Shown: piece by piece, positions 23,820-37,365 of the stretch
Layout: each line of letters opens with the position of its first letter
Position numbering within the stretch: the stretch's first letter is position 1
The notes under the pieces: generated by a model
The model's input: only the letters and a program-made list of their open reading frames with translations
Told to the model about the DNA's origin: nothing
Database searches by the model: none
NCBI GenBank assembly: GCA_963969495.1
Contig: OZ018321.1
Location: forward strand, 135,967,315-136,031,314
Direction: 5' to 3'
Source of the DNA: Ceratothoa steindachneri
Lineage: Eukaryota; Arthropoda; Malacostraca; Isopoda; Cymothoidae
Length of the DNA: 64,000 bases
Program-made: the position numbers and the translations under genes

Positions 23820-24510
23820 AAAACAGCGCCTAAGAACTGGGTTATATTTTTACCATCATTCAAATATAGATTGAACTAAATCCTGGGGAATTCAGAACAC
23901 CTAAACTATTCACCTAGCACCCCCTTTTCCAACAGAGAACAAAACCTATATTTGACCTTTCCTAAAAAATATATGTTTTAGTCCACCATTAACACCAATA
24001 TTAATGGAACTAAAGACAACTGATTTCAAATGGTCGTGAATTGAGTTTGAATGCTTAATTTTTAGTAATTCTATAGCCATCTATATGATATCAGGTTTCA
24101 AGAGAGGGGTTCTGAAAGAACCCTTTGTATCTCAAAAACGGCGCTGTAGGTTATTATGATTTTGGCAGAAATAAAAGGGCTTTTAATGAGCTTTAATTTC
24201 ATATATGATAATCTAACGTAGTAAAAAGTTAAAAAAATGAATGCGGTGTCCTCTTAACACTCAGCCGAATCAGCTATTCAATCCTTGAGTTCTCGCTTGT
24301 TATTGGAACTTAGTGAAGAGTAAATTGAACCACGACCTGGCACGAGCCAGCCGTTTGTTTGCTTTCGCTCATAGCACATACACTAAATTTGAAGAGCCCC
24401 ATTGCACATAATAATGAGAAATGAAGAGGGAAATAATTGAAAAGGACGACCTATAATCGAAAATTAAGACTCGATATAATATCTGTCTTCATAGAACTGA
24501 ATGAAGGGAA
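23820..24510. other. No gene recognised
   Basis: Unremarkable AT-rich sequence with one small hairpin (gggttctgaaagaaccc) near 24106. Confidence 0.5.
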
Positions 24511-24514
24511 TTTT

Positions 24515-24930
24515 TTAGTCGCAGGTCACTCTATATCTCACTATGTTGATCGGTCGGTCGGTCCCTGTTTTGTATTTCTTTTGTTTTAGTAATAAAATTG
24601 TAACTATTCAGCCGATTTTATCAAATTTGAAATCCTTAAGGTCGTTTTACATTTCCTTTCGAATGATATAATTGCCAATGTCCTCCCAAGGTTAGCCGTG
24701 GAATTATTTGGCAAAAACATCATAACTATTTGGCCGATACTAACGAAAGTTTGATCCCTTATGTTGTTTTACATTATCTTTCATATCATGGAATTGCCGA
24801 GGTCCTCCCAAGGTTAGTTCGGGAATAAGAGAAAGTTTTGTAGGTTGTAGGGTGATAAATCAGAATAAGTGAGAGCACGCGACTTTTGTTTAGCAGACCT
24901 TGTTTCTTTCCTGTTCGCCGAATTAGATGT
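24515..24930 (+). repeat. Interspersed repeat A, copy 1 (two ~126-bp subunits)
   Basis: Starts with ggtcactctatatctcacta and cggtcggtccctgttttg, followed by two tandem subunits of about 126 bp. Each contains gaatgatataattgccaa-like, cctcccaaggttag and ggaattatttgg. It ends with aaagttttg, ggtcat/gggtgataaatcagaata and a cag-acctt motif. A second copy with three subunits lies at 52683-53200 in the same orientation. The family is not recognised, and it has no open frame. Confidence 0.8.
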
Positions 24931-27900
24931 GAAATAAGTGAAGGGAAAGGAGAATCGTGAATTGGGGAAAATGCAAGAGAATGTTAAGAGAGGAATCATA
25001 TAACGTAATAGTTTGTGATCAAAAGGAAATAAAAAAGAGGTTGATATTCAATAAGGAAAATGGTAGAAATTCCATTTTTACCATCATGTGCAAAACATAA
25101 GAATGGTAACAAGGACTAAAATTTTTTTTTAAAATTTTTTTCTAAAACGCGAAAACCAACTAGAGCACATACAAGTAAATTTGTAAAAAAGTGGTTGGTG
25201 AAGAAATTTGTTAAATTAGGGTGAAATTTCATAGAAGATATAAAAGCTGAGCGACCAAAAGAGGACAATGTTTTAAGTACCAATAATTATTTTCTCTTGT
25301 TCAACAAGAAAGGAAAATTCCAGGGAAAGGTATTTTAACTGCAATAAGCTATGGGTGTTAGAACTCTGTGTGAAAGAAAGAAAATACATTTAGCTTCCAA
25401 TATGAACAGATTTTGAATTTGATAAAACTCAATAATGACAGTGACAAAAGTCAATAAAAGATAAAATAAGGAGGTTAAAGAATTTAAAACGTAAAACAGA
25501 TGACCAACAAGCTACAAACAATTGCATTAAATATTTTTACCTCAATCTTGTGGGATTCGTACTGAACTTAAATACTCTAAATCACACGTTTATAAGAGCT
25601 ACGAAAACTCAAATACAAAAACTTAATAATTATGAATAAAATTAATATGAAAAATTCAAAAGAGGATCGCTCAATCCCTAAATCCTCAACTTAACATGCT
25701 CTAGTAGACTTAGAATGCGTTCACAGGCTTTCATCTTCCACCACAAAATATAAAATAGATTAATACAACTCTCAACTCCCTGGTGGATTTCTGGATAGAC
25801 GTTAGCGGGCATGGCAAGAGCTTTCTTTTTCCGATGTAAAAGATCGACATTTTATTGCCAACATACGGATTTTACAATCATAGCAGCCAACATGAAGTGA
25901 AATATGTAAATAAATTCATAAGAGAGAAAATGTCATTTCGTAATGATGCTATTTCTGAAAACCCCATCACCATGCGTCTCTTCAACTTTGGTTGGGAAAA
26001 AAGCTGGTTTTGAAAACCACACAAACATAATAAAACTGCTACATTTTTATCTTTCAAAAAATTTGAAGGATGCAGTAAAAAAATAGTATTCGTGAAAACT
26101 TTACATAATCATTAATTATCTGCATTGAAAAATGATTTCAAAAAATATAAGTTTGTGGGAGCTCGTGAACCGAGTTAGGGGGGGGGGGGAGGGGGGAAAA
26201 ACTCTGATTTAAATTTGTTTTCCAGATATACTCGTATACCAGTAAGGTGGAGAATATGAAAACAAGGGTGATAAGAAAATATTGTTAGATATTAATGAAA
26301 AAAGCTTTAATTAACAAGATAAGAGCTAATACAAAAACGTGGGAAGCTCTCAAATGATACTTTAGAATAGAAACAAAAAGCCTGGTGGCGAACAACATGC
26401 CGTTCAAGATAACAAAATCAATTTTAATCAATATCTAATGAAGGATAAACACTAAGAGAAATGGGATAGATAAAGAGGAGTAGTTAAAGAACTAGGAGAA
26501 AGGAACAAGTTGGATAAATCATATCAACTCAAAATTAAAGAATACATTGTGGATATCAAATCAGTATTTAATTTTTTGTACATTATCCTCTTTCATTTCA
26601 TTGGTACCAGCATTTAATCGAGTTAACATCGACCTTCTTCAAACATCCTTGGATGTAAATGTAGGTTAATCGCTCCCTTCCCTCTTTTCATTTACTTCCT
26701 AAACATAATATTGATTGATTTTCTTACCATTCGCTTTTATTTCGTTTTCTTTTTCCCGCATCTTCTTTACAAATAATACTATACATTGCTTATCAAAGTT
26801 TTCCGGGGAAGTCCCCTAGGAACACACGTAAGGCCATCTTTGGCGATGAAGGGGATAAACAAAACTTCTATAATCGCTATCCAGGACAAAAGCCATAAAT
26901 AACTCACTCTAGGGCTTAATAAAATAACCCTCGGAATACTTTGATTTATAAATGGGAATAAAACGTGTTTGGAAAACAAGAAAAACACGTCTGCTGTCGA
27001 ATGTTGCAAAGGGAAGGCTTTCATATCTCCAAACATTAAAAAGACCGAAGTATGGAGAGTTTGAGGGTTTTTTATAGCTCCGATCAAGAGCGTGCTTGAA
27101 TTAATTAAGATGATGTAATTAATGAGAAAAAAAAGAGACAGAATAGGGGGAGAGAGATGTTATAAGTACATGATTAAACGTGTAAAAAATATGAATAGAG
27201 AAAGTGGAACGAATCCAAATAACGTAATAGGAATATAAACAGAAAGAAAGGTTAGAATGAAAAAGAAATTCTAAAAGCAAAATAATTAACCAAAACTCCC
27301 TAAAGTACAATGAAATGAAGCCAAAATATTATGAAAAATGGTGATCTAAATAAATGAGAGAAAAATCCCTAAAATATGGCTCAGAAAAAATAAAAAAATA
27401 TAAATGACGAAAAAGATGGCAATAACAAACGAATTCTAATTTAAATAACTACACCAAAAACGTTCTTTTAAACTTTCCTTGAAGAGGATATCGTATGTTT
27501 CCTTTCTACAAGCAATGACTATTGGTGACTATAGAAGCTAAAATGAAGGAAAGTTCCCAATTTGAATCCCGAATTAGTAGTAAACTATCTGTGGGCAGGG
27601 AGAGATTGCGAATCTTAGCCAAGACTGAATAATTTCCAGCCACAATGATTACCATATAAGAAAACTGAGTTTGGCCTTAATCCAGATACAATAACTATCA
27701 AAATTTCGTTCATTGGTCTCTGGCTGAAGGCCAAATCCGCAATAGAATTTTAGAAAAATTTGCTTAATTCAGCTAAAAACAACCAACGCATTTAAAACAT
27801 GCAATCACCTACATAAACTTAGAGCACCCCGGTAGAAAAAAGAACATTACTAAAAACCAGAATTAGAAAGAATCAAAAGGGAGCAATGCTAACTAAAGAC

Positions 27901-28880
27901 CAAATTTCAGTATATTGAAACCTGTACTGACTAAAGAAGCCAAGTGAAGAAAACCATGGTTTATTTTTGAAAATTGATCAAAGAACAAGAAATGAAAGCT
28001 CATATGGATGAATCATTGCACTTATAGCCCACCTTCACATAAGACAGTGGTTATCTTTTAAGTTGCAGGCAAGAATTACACTCAATTTATTGTTTCTCCT
28101 TAGCTAAACCTTGAAATATATCACTTCTCGAGTCATAGTAATGGTATAGGAAGAGAAGGGTGGCAGCGATTTCCAACTGCTCTGTGTAATTAAGCCAAGA
28201 CCTGGAATTTCTAAACTTTATACGAAAAAGATTTCGTACCTAGGTATTTGGCGAAACCGAGAATCCGTCTAAGAAATAGACGCTATAACGTTGCCACAGG
28301 ATTAATATCATAAAATACTGAGGTATTTGCATGAGGTAGCCATATTTCAAATGACGTTCATATTTTCAATATAAGCCCACATTTTGGTGATATTTGGCCT
28401 CTATGAAGGATACGGTGAGGTGAGGCAAAATTTCTTCTTTCTGAAAACACGAATTTTGTAAATAAAAGATTATAGGTGGAAAAATTAAAAATTTCAACAA
28501 CTTATTTTTTGTGCCTCCAAAATTCATGAGAGTTGACAAGTATATCCCTTAAAAATTTGAGGATCTGAAAGAGAAATATTTTTTATTAACTTCGGCATCT
28601 TGCTATTGTGGCTAAAGAGGTCTCATACGTGATCCTCATCTAATTCGAAAGGTAATGGACATTAGTGATCTACCTGAGGAAATATTTTTTTTATATTAAT
28701 GAAAAGGTTAAGAAAATTAGTGGTACATCATGGATCATATAGGAAATAGAGGATATAAAGAGGAGAGACAAAATAATGAAAGAGAGAAATGGAAAAGAGA
28801 AGAATGAAAAATACTCACAGTATATCTAAATAAATTAAAGTAATTATAGATAAATAGGATTTCGAAATCTAAAAGAAAAT
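24931..28880. other. No recognised gene in ~3.9 kb
   Basis: A-rich, low-GC DNA. A G-run (11 G, A, then 6 G) lies at about 26179-26196. The minus-strand open frame at 26779-27087 (102 codons) has no recognisable domain. I see nothing else. Confidence 0.5.
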
Positions 28881-28884
28881 TATA

Positions 28885-29345
28885 AAAATAATAATAATAG
28901 AGGTTTTATATGGCGCCATCCATGGCCTTTAAGCATTCGCAGGGTACCTGTTCATCAACTAGGAAAAGGCCAGACAGAAGTGGTTGGTCTTCAGAGCCCA
29001 CTTGAAAGCGCCAGACGAGGAAGAGAGGCATATGCTAGGAGGCAGACCATTCCACAGCTTAGTGGCAACATCAAAGAATGCACGATCACCCATGCAGCAG
29101 AGATGAGTGCAAGAAACCGAAAGCAGGGGGAAATTGCCGAACGGAGGGCTCTTTGTTGGCTAGACACAGCCACAGTGGAGTACATAAGGATAGGTTGTGG
29201 TGTTTAGGTTTTAAATGTGAGAAGGAGGACTTTAGAAGTAATTCGAAATTTAACGGGCATCCACTGCAGTTCAGGGAGCAGGGGTGTGGCGTGAAAGAAC
29301 TGTCTTTGACGGGGTGGAACTCGAGCCGCAACGAAACTCCGAAGC
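28885..29345 (-). mobile_element. LINE 3' end (L2-like)
   Basis: Read on the minus strand this ends in ggcgccatataaaacctcta followed by (TTA)n (about 28884-28915), a tail type typical of L2/CR1-group LINEs. Upstream blocks also resemble the conserved 3' region of such elements: the plus-strand text ggcagaccattccacagctt near 29040 and ggcatccactgcagttc near 29258. Short open frames cross it on both strands but are probably not functional. The rest of the LINE, including reverse transcriptase, is not seen to the right, so it is 5'-truncated as LINE insertions usually are. Confidence 0.5.
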
Positions 29346-30014
29346 AAAAAAATATTTCCTATGCACAGCTCCATATCAAATCGAGTTGTGAATAGAAATT
29401 ACAGTGGACAGATGACAGTGGTGGACCACAGAGTTCGTGTAGTAGAAGAGAAAAGGATCCGGAATTTTTACACGTGAGACGAAGAGTGGAAAGTACTTTA
29501 ACTAGATAATAATGCGTCGTATTATTGTGCGTTTTGAATAGTGGTATTAGGTTTAACTGGGTTGGCAAGAGGATAAGGGAGTGGGAAGATAGGCGCGTGT
29601 TATTCCAACCCGCTATTCATGTTGCTGTTATCTTATGTCTAGGTAGGTGTTGGATAAGGGTAGTCAAGGGCTGTGGCGTATCTTACTGCCATCGCTGCGT
29701 ATTGTCTAGCGTGTATATATGATCTCTTTCGAGTTTTCCAAACTGTAGTATTAAGCGGGTGGGGGTATATGACGCGTTAGGTGGAAGAAGGGTCCAAGCC
29801 ACATTTTCAAATTTTTCAGGAGAGACTTCGAAAGTTTCTATATTATACATCTTGCAGTTAACTGGTATAATACAAAGTTTTATCGGTTACGTCTATTTTA
29901 ACATTTTCTTGTTTGCCCTTTTTAGTTTCCATTTGTTCAAACAAATTTGTATAATATTTCGCTGCGTCTGTTGGCATTAATTTTGTAAGTTCTTAGATAT
30001 CAATTTTCTTTTCC
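29346..30014. other. No gene recognised
   Basis: Short open frames only (for example 29759-29980), with no recognisable domain. It may include diverged upstream LINE sequence. Confidence 0.4.
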
Positions 30015-31700
30015 TTTGTTATTGGGAGCATCTTAGAATACTTTGGAGGCACTGGCCCACAAGCTAAGCTGAACAAATTGCATCTGTAAGAATTTCTTCC
30101 TATTTGGGCTTGTTTGAAGTCTAGAGGAAATCACGTACCCTTCTTTGTATTGATGATCCAAAACAAATTTCCTTGCATCAATAAATTGAATTGCTTTTGA
30201 TTTCCTTTTGACAATGCGCTCTTGTAAAACGTCAAAACCGAAAAAATTACTTTGTTCAAGTTCTACAACTTTAAAGCGCTGAGAAACAGACGTAGTTATT
30301 GCTTTTACATAATCTTTCTTTTTATTTAATAATATCATTATACTGTTTTTTTTTTATATTTTGTTCAATTTGTCCGAACTGACCATCACAAGGCAACTAG
30401 GTAGATGTGTTTGATGTGAAGTAATGATCCGTTATGAACCTATGAATCTCTCTGAGATACATTAACACCAAATTTATATTCTTATTTTGTCCAGCACAGT
30501 TATCTGAAAATACATACAAATGTGTGACAGCATCGCTATTACAATTTTGTCAAATCCAATGTTGGATACAGCTGGCAACATGAATACTTCCTCTTTTTGC
30601 AGTTAGTTCATCCCATACGTACATGGTTTGTTTATTCGTCTTCAAGTTGAGGATACTTAGGTTGTATGTCCATAGTTTACGTTTATAGTAAGCTATGCCA
30701 GAACTTAACCTGGGTGTCGGCAGAGTTTGTTGAAGGTCCACGCAAATTGCAAGTACACTAGGATCGTCATTTGACTTGAATGAATTCATTGTTTTTCTAG
30801 CTTCATTGGCTGTACTTTTGTAATATTCCAAGCTTTGTCTAATAACACTTTTCTTTTATTCATCTTGGGCATTTTTCACTTATATTTTAAATCTGTCACA
30901 GGTTGTACAGGTATCAGATTTGGGCGGTCAAAATTTTATATTATACTATGTAGTAAAAATTCGTCTGTAATAGTCTAGAGATAGAATTGACTCTTCCGGA
31001 TTATTGTCGAACATCTACACATTATAAGCTTGGAACAAACTTTTTACTGAATTTATCATACTTGAAGCTAAAAAGACTCTATTAGGAGAGTGAACTCTCG
31101 AATAATGAATTGCAAAAGTAGGCAACATTTCAATGTGTTGTTTAACTCTTGCCAACTGCGTTTCATTCATTTTATTTGGTGACACACTCTTCCCTCTTAA
31201 ATCCTTCTCAACAACTCTTTCTCCAGATTGGTTATGCAGAACAACCCTAACGAGTTTTGCTGTTATACCATGAATGCTAAGAAAAGCTTGCCTACAGATT
31301 GGATAGAGACCATTTTCTGACCTAACTTTGTACACGAATGTTGCGTTTCTGCGACTCTTTTCATTTTTTTGTGTAAGTTCGTTTCACTGTTTCTCTAACA
31401 ACAAATCTTTGTATGTAGCCATTTTGTTCATTGTAGCAACCAATTCTACAAAATGACTCTAATATTTTTGCAACCTTCTCTAATCCTCCAATTTTATCAA
31501 AACATTTTTTCTTACAATTACATGATGTTGCTATTTCTCGTTCCTTGACAACCTTGTTTTTAGAAGGACTTAGGTACTCTTTTCCAGTATTTCTCTTACG
31601 CTTCACCACCTGTCTTTTCCACACTTCTGGGCCTTTAGTTCTTTTCCTACCATCCATTCTTGTAGGGCTTTTATTGTTGAAATCTTTAACTTTGATGCAA
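30015..31700 (-). pseudogene. Near-full-length decayed copy of an unclassified multicopy protein family
   Basis: Reading from 31657 leftwards, about 520 residues are recoverable across two or three frames. A basic N-terminus (RKRTKGPEVWKRQVVKRKRN) is followed by a Cys motif CNCKKKC, then CRQAFLSIHGIT (about 31275) and RGKS. PKSDTCTTCDRF lies near 30912. A block from SVLAICVDLQQTLPTPR to the YVWDELTAKRGS region covers 30750-30600. Then come YVFSDNCAGQNKN (about 30502), LPCDGQFGQIEQ (about 30390) and a C-terminal 30338-30033 segment. I recognise this as a large uncharacterised family found in many copies in arthropod and cnidarian genomes. The Asp-rich motifs and copy number suggest a transposase, but I cannot assign a superfamily. 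Lesions: a frameshift at an A7 run near 31367 and about five in-frame stops. Confidence 0.65.
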
Positions 31701-31829
31701 GTCTGTTAAAATTTCTAAAGACAATTCAAAGAAGCATTAGAGTCATCGCACACTTCTACAGTAAAAATTAAAATTTCCATATGAATTAGTTCGAATTAAA
31801 ATCTGATATTTAGTATAACGATAAACTAA

Positions 31830-32760
31830 ATTATAAGTATAACTTATCCGTGAAAAACACCATTTTCAAATTGTGTGGCTTAGGCCTTTCTTCCACTAAC
31901 GCGTCATATGTATTGAATGGTATAAGTTTGTTGTTTTCGTGTAGTGCAGACATGCGGGTGTACAAAGGAGAGCGGCATTCACATTTTAGACCAGATTTGT
32001 GAATGCAATGTGCTTTCCTCTGCCATATTTGAGTGTCTGGTGCGAGTGTGAGTGGTGCATACATAGGCTCTTGTTTGTGTGAGTGTAATTTTAGGAGCCT
32101 GTCAAATGTTGCCCCCTAGCTTTTTTGTGTGAGGTTTGAAAGTAATTCTTGTTGGGGCTAAATAGTTTAGGTCTCGTGTATGCGTGTATATTTGTATGTT
32201 GTGCATCTAGTCATCTTTGGCGCCATAGAGTGTCTTCTGAGGATTCGTAGCTATAAGTCTCTTGTACTCATAATCAGTCTTAACGTCCAGAATCATTTGT
32301 GCATGGCGCGCGATTATGTTTTGCTCTGGCCGTAGACAAGGATGGTTTCCTCTTCTTCGTAGGATAGTGTGTGTTCATGTTTGCAATTGTCCGCGGAGGA
32401 GGGGATGTCATTAGTGTATATTCTGTAAAGTGTAAGTGCCAGTACGCTACACTGGGGTAAGCACGCGCGTAGTATGAAGCGGTGTGATATCGTTTGATTG
32501 TATTCTATTTGATACCTCCGGTAGGTAGGTTAGTGGGAGAAAGGTTTCTTGGTGCAGAAAGGGAGCTCCATGTTATTGGCTAGTTTCCAACGAAGTTCCT
32601 CATGCCACACCTTATCGAAGGCCTTCTCCACGTCACTGCTGACAGAAAGGGTTTTGTTTCGTGACTATCGTACTTTTTGTATTATGTCATAACCGATGGT
32701 CAAAACCCCTTGAGTCTCTCTGCCTCTCCTGAAGCAATATTGGCCGGGTTTGCTCCATAT
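31830..32760 (-). pseudogene. Jockey-like LINE reverse-transcriptase fragment
   Basis: Minus strand, reading leftwards from 32760. FRRGRETQGVLTIGYDIIQK is followed by DVEKAFDKVWHEELRWKLAN near 32560-32640, the reverse-transcriptase A-domain with its catalytic Asp. Then SVLALTLYRIYTNDIPSSAD near 32395-32450 (normally PQGSVLSPTLFNIYTNDIP) and a degraded region around 32330 where the second catalytic motif should be. A downstream LYTRMSALHENNKLIPFNTY segment near 31900-31965 matches the thumb region of Jockey-type LINEs. Frameshifts separate the pieces. The element is dead. It lies immediately upstream of, and in the same direction as, the unclassified family copy. Confidence 0.7.
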
Positions 32761-32769
32761 ATAAAAGAT

Positions 32770-35700
32770 TTGCTATAAACAGAAAACCTAATGCTATCTC
32801 AGCAGAAGTGAAAAGATTACAAATTTTGTTTTTATTTGCAAAAACATAAGGAGACTTATAAACATAGAAAGAGTGATCAGATTATTAAGTTATGTTTTAT
32901 ATTCAGGGTTAAATATAACTGCATAGGATAGAGATAACGGAATGCCATCACTTGCGTAACTTTGGCTTTATGCCAGAAGGAGCTGGGTTGAATTAATAGG
33001 TCAGAGAACATTTTGAAATAATAAATTTCAGGGACACAATCTATAAAGTTCGGAATGCACCTTTAAAGCAAACTTTAATACTTTTGTCCTCTTTCAATCA
33101 TATTTTAGTTTTATATATTCACCTTATTTTCTTTCTTTTTTGTTCTAAACACATTCTCTTCCTTTCTTTAAAATACATCAAACTTTCATCAACATTCTAC
33201 CTTGCTCTTTTCATAAGCAGTTTTTTTATTAACAATCCAATATACATTTAATGCCATAGGATTAGTTTCTTCTTTGTATCGTCGTATTTTTTTCAAAGCC
33301 TACAATTGGCACCTTATATAAATAAACCAACAATATACTAAGATTATCTTACTTTAGATTTAACAACAACCTCTATTTTCAAAAAGATTTGAATCATCTC
33401 TCTGGTTCTCATCCAAACATTTTCTCCATGCTATCTTATAGATTCTTAACTACATCGGCCTGTTTTAATTTATATAAGATTCGACTCCTCTTTCTGTTTT
33501 TCAGGTTGACAAACTAAGCATTTTCCATACCATAACAATTCTGTACCCTCCCTATTTATTCCCTCACCGTTTGAATAGTCTCTTTTTCTTAACTTAAGAA
33601 ACCAATCTATATTTCTTCACCCTATTTCATGAAAAAAACAATTTTACTGGTATATGCTTCGAATAGTTTCTGTCAACTTAACGAACCAACTAATTACCAA
33701 CAATTTCTCTCATTATTCTATAAACGATTTCGATTCCTTCCATTGTTTTACAGTAAGCCTACCACCGTCTAGTCGCTCTCCTTCATCTTGCCATTGTGTG
33801 CGGGAATTAAAATCTTCCCAAATGTCATTGTGTCTTTCCCTAAAGAAAAATGCATTAACAAATGCAACCGGGCAATAAGAGGAAGGGAATAAGCATAGGA
33901 AATAAAAGGGATTAGGCTACGGTTATAAATTATGCAAATGTAGATTTAAATGGAAATTGGGTAAAATAAAATAAAAGCTGCCTAAAGATAAGCAATGAGT
34001 TGATTCGCAACTTGTGAAAAGCTTACACTTGCTCGATTTAGCAAAACGAATTTTTATTGGACTTGTTCGGCAAACTTAGGAAAAAAAGGATAGCGGAATT
34101 ATTGACAAGATAAAAAGTAATTGGTACGCTATAGTAGTTTGCTTTGTTTAATGGGGAGTGGGTTACGAAAATATAGACATTAAGAGAGTAAGTAAATGTA
34201 CATATGAGGGAGGTAAACAGAAATGGGTAATTAGTTGGTCAAATTTGTATTGACAAATCCAGAAGCTATTAATACCATTTTCTTCATGGGGTCCAATATC
34301 CTCTATCTGATCAGAACTTTGGTTGGGCGAGCGTTGCAAATGCCTTCATTTTCATGTTTTATCTCTCTCACTCGTATTTTTCCAATTATTTCTATTTTCT
34401 GCCTTTATACTTGATTGAACGTCCCATCATTACATTGAAAAAAGATCCTTTTTATTCCTGCTGAAAATCATTTACATAAAGATAAGACTTCAAAGGCTCT
34501 AATCCTGGAAATGACAACCATAGCGCCGATGGTGAAATTTAAGAACTCCCAATCCATCAACACCGGTTTTTCTCTCAGAAACTCTACAATTCCCTTTTCC
34601 ATTACTATTTTACCCTTTTATTTTGGAATCCGTTTGACAATTTAATATTTGGGACTCGCATTCAATTTTTTTTTACTTTAAATTCAATCTATCTTCTCTC
34701 TCTTCACGTTCGTTTTAAAGACAAAGTTCTTCTGAAGGAATCGAAATTTTAGCTTAATAACGAAGTTTAAGATTTACTGCCTGGCCATAACTAATTAATG
34801 GTTTTAAACTAAAGATGAATTATAAAAGGAAAATGATAATTTAAGACATTTATGGCTGGCATAGAGCGATTTGGAATGAGTGGCAAAGGATGTTTTGAGT
34901 TGAAAGAGAAAATAGAGTGGAATAAATTTTGGTGAATGAAACTTGATTCGAATTTTAGGAAGAGAAAATGGATTTCAAATTCACTAAATATCTTATGATT
35001 TAAAAGTGTTAGGACGGAAAATGGGAGTAGAGAGGCAAGTAATTAAAGACTATTTTAATTTACAGTAAAAACAATGTGTGGCTGTTTTTCAGAATTGAAA
35101 CAGAAAAACTTGGCAAGGTTAAGCAAGGAATAAGTTAGTTTAAGCAATTATAAGAGACATTTCAATTATTTTTCCTAGTAAGCAAATTCACATATATACA
35201 CATGGAGTCACATTCTGTATACGAGCAATTTTACTTTATCTCGTTTGTGGGAAGAAACTTAACAGAGGGAATAAATCCCTGGAAATATTTTATTTGTTTT
35301 GTCCAACAATACAAATAGTGCTTCTTTTGGTGAATAAAAAAATTACAATTGACTGTATACAAAACGCTTCGTTCGCCTATATATCATAAAACCCTAAAAT
35401 ATAGCTTCGAACTAAAGCCGCAGCCAACCGCTATTGAGAAACTAAATTATTAATAAAAAAGGCCATACATGAGTTTTGTACCAACTTAAGATCAATTTCA
35501 GTCCATAAATCTTCACCTATTTGATTAATGAATTGACTACATTCAATGTTAACAAAAACAATTTTTCACTATTGGAGAGATAAATAGATCGTATTACATT
35601 GATGTGTAGATGTCATCTCAAAGAAAAATGTAAGGGAGACGTATTTTCCCTCATTCTCACAGCCTTTAAATTGCAAGCTCTTGTTTTTTCCTTGATTTTC

Positions 35701-36060
35701 TTTTATATGTCACCTCTATATCCTCTCTTGTTGTGGAAGCAAATATGATATTACTCTTGTGCTTTGTCGGACGAAATTACGGTTTATATTCGGTGAACTC
35801 CCAGTAACGTTCTTTTGTTCTTCTTGCAATATTATTATTTAAATGATCTTTCCCAGGTCTATTAACTAGTGAGTAAATTGTAGTTAGGCAATTCCACCTT
35901 GTTATTTCATAATGGAAAAACTATTCGTGCTAAAGTTTCAAATTTCCCTGTCTTCAATAATATGTAAATAGTTTAATCTAGATTTTTCTGGTTTTTGCCT
36001 CAACCATGTTTTTCGATCATCTAAAATCCAATTGTATTGCGATTTTGAATAGATCTCACC
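32770..36060. other. No recognised gene in ~3.3 kb
   Basis: Uniform AT-rich DNA with short chance open frames only. I see no repeats longer than simple runs. Confidence 0.5.
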
Positions 36061-36066
36061 TTAAAG

Positions 36067-37365
36067 CATGAGTCGCCAAACTTTTTTTACATTGGGCCAG
36101 ATAACTGAGAACATGACGAGCGCGGGCCGCATAGCCGTTTTGTTCACTACACTATAGTGAATAGACAAAAAATAAAGACAACCAACATATTTATTTACCA
36201 ATACACAAAATACAAAAACAAAAAATAAAGACAACGAACATGTTTATTTACCAAAAGGTTATCAAAGAAGGCGTCTTTAGCAATGAGATAGCATTATCAC
36301 ACCCAGTGCACAGATATGCGAATCTCACAAGCTAAAAAGTAAAAAAGGTTTGTGAGATTTGTGAAACTGGCGTTTAGCTTTTAAGATATCATCAATATTT
36401 GCTTTGTAATTGCTGCATCCAATCAAGAGAATTGCTTTTAAATGTTCATCAGTCAGCCTGATTCGATATGCTGACTTCATATACTTCATTTTTTAAAAAG
36501 TTTGCTCACATACATAAGTTCTTCCAAACATTGATACCATGCTAAAAGCAAATTTCTTCAACTTCGAAAACTCATCACCAGGTAAGCAGCGATAAAATTC
36601 CACAAGTTTTTCTTCTCTGAGTTTCTCTTTCAACAAATCATCTGCTTGCAAATCGATGAGCTCCCAACTATAGTTCGACTGGCACGTCACAAAGGTTGCA
36701 ATCAAACGGATTCTGGAAAAGAAGAATGCCACTCTTACTGCTGTCAAGATGTAAAAATCTCTTTAAAAAATGCTTATTTATATCATGAATAAGCTTCTTT
36801 GGAAACTCGAGGTTGACATCTTGTGCGATTCCAGCGCGAAACTCTTTGAAACACTGAAAATACGAGGAACTTCCTCCTTCCAGTTGTGCTTCAAACAATG
36901 ATAGCTTTCTCCGAAATCATTTGATGATTCTGTAGTGATCACAGATAAGGTTATCCTTTCCCTGAAGTTTCAAGTTCAATTCATTTATGTGGGTTGTGAT
37001 GTGCACAAAAAATGACAACTCTGACAGCGAGCTAGGATCTGACAGAAGTGGATCAGCTCTATCCTTTTCGGTGAGAAATATATCTATTTATATTCAGAGC
37101 TTATAAAAACGAAACAGGGCTTTAACGCAGCTGAGCCACCTCACTGCTGTGTGATAAGGCAAGTCCCAGAATTCAGAATAATACTTATGTGTTTAGAATT
37201 TAACACATTGAATATTCTTCCCAAATAGTTTTAGAAAAATAATAATTTATGCAAAGTTGCAATGCACAAGTTATATGCAAACAATTATATTTTAGTTCAT
37301 TTGTGGCATAGTGCACCGGTGGGGTGGATGAACTGACCTCGCGGGCCGTAGTTTGGAGACCGCTG
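36067..37365 (-). pseudogene. hAT transposon fossil with TIRs and 8-bp TSD
   Basis: The ends match as inverted repeats: catgagtcgccaaac at 36067 and, on the other strand, cagcggtctccaaac at 37365, each followed by a ggcccgcg/gggccgc block. Flanks CCTTAAAG (36059-36066) and CCTTAGAT (37366-37373) look like a diverged 8-bp target duplication, the size hAT elements make. Inside, on the minus strand, a broken GTF2IRD2/ZBED-type hAT transposase reads AVRWLSCVKALFRFYKL (about 37120-37070), SELSFFVHITTHINELNLKL (about 37020-36965), DLQADDLLKEKLREEKLVEF (about 36650-36600) and FAFSMVSMFGRTYVCEQTF (about 36549-36493), the dimerisation region. Only the 3' part of the coding region remains. Confidence 0.8.

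Noticed and set aside
26779..27087. 102-codon minus-strand frame with hydrophobic segments
   Set aside because: No recognisable family, and hydrophobic stretches are expected from T-rich codons. No supporting context.
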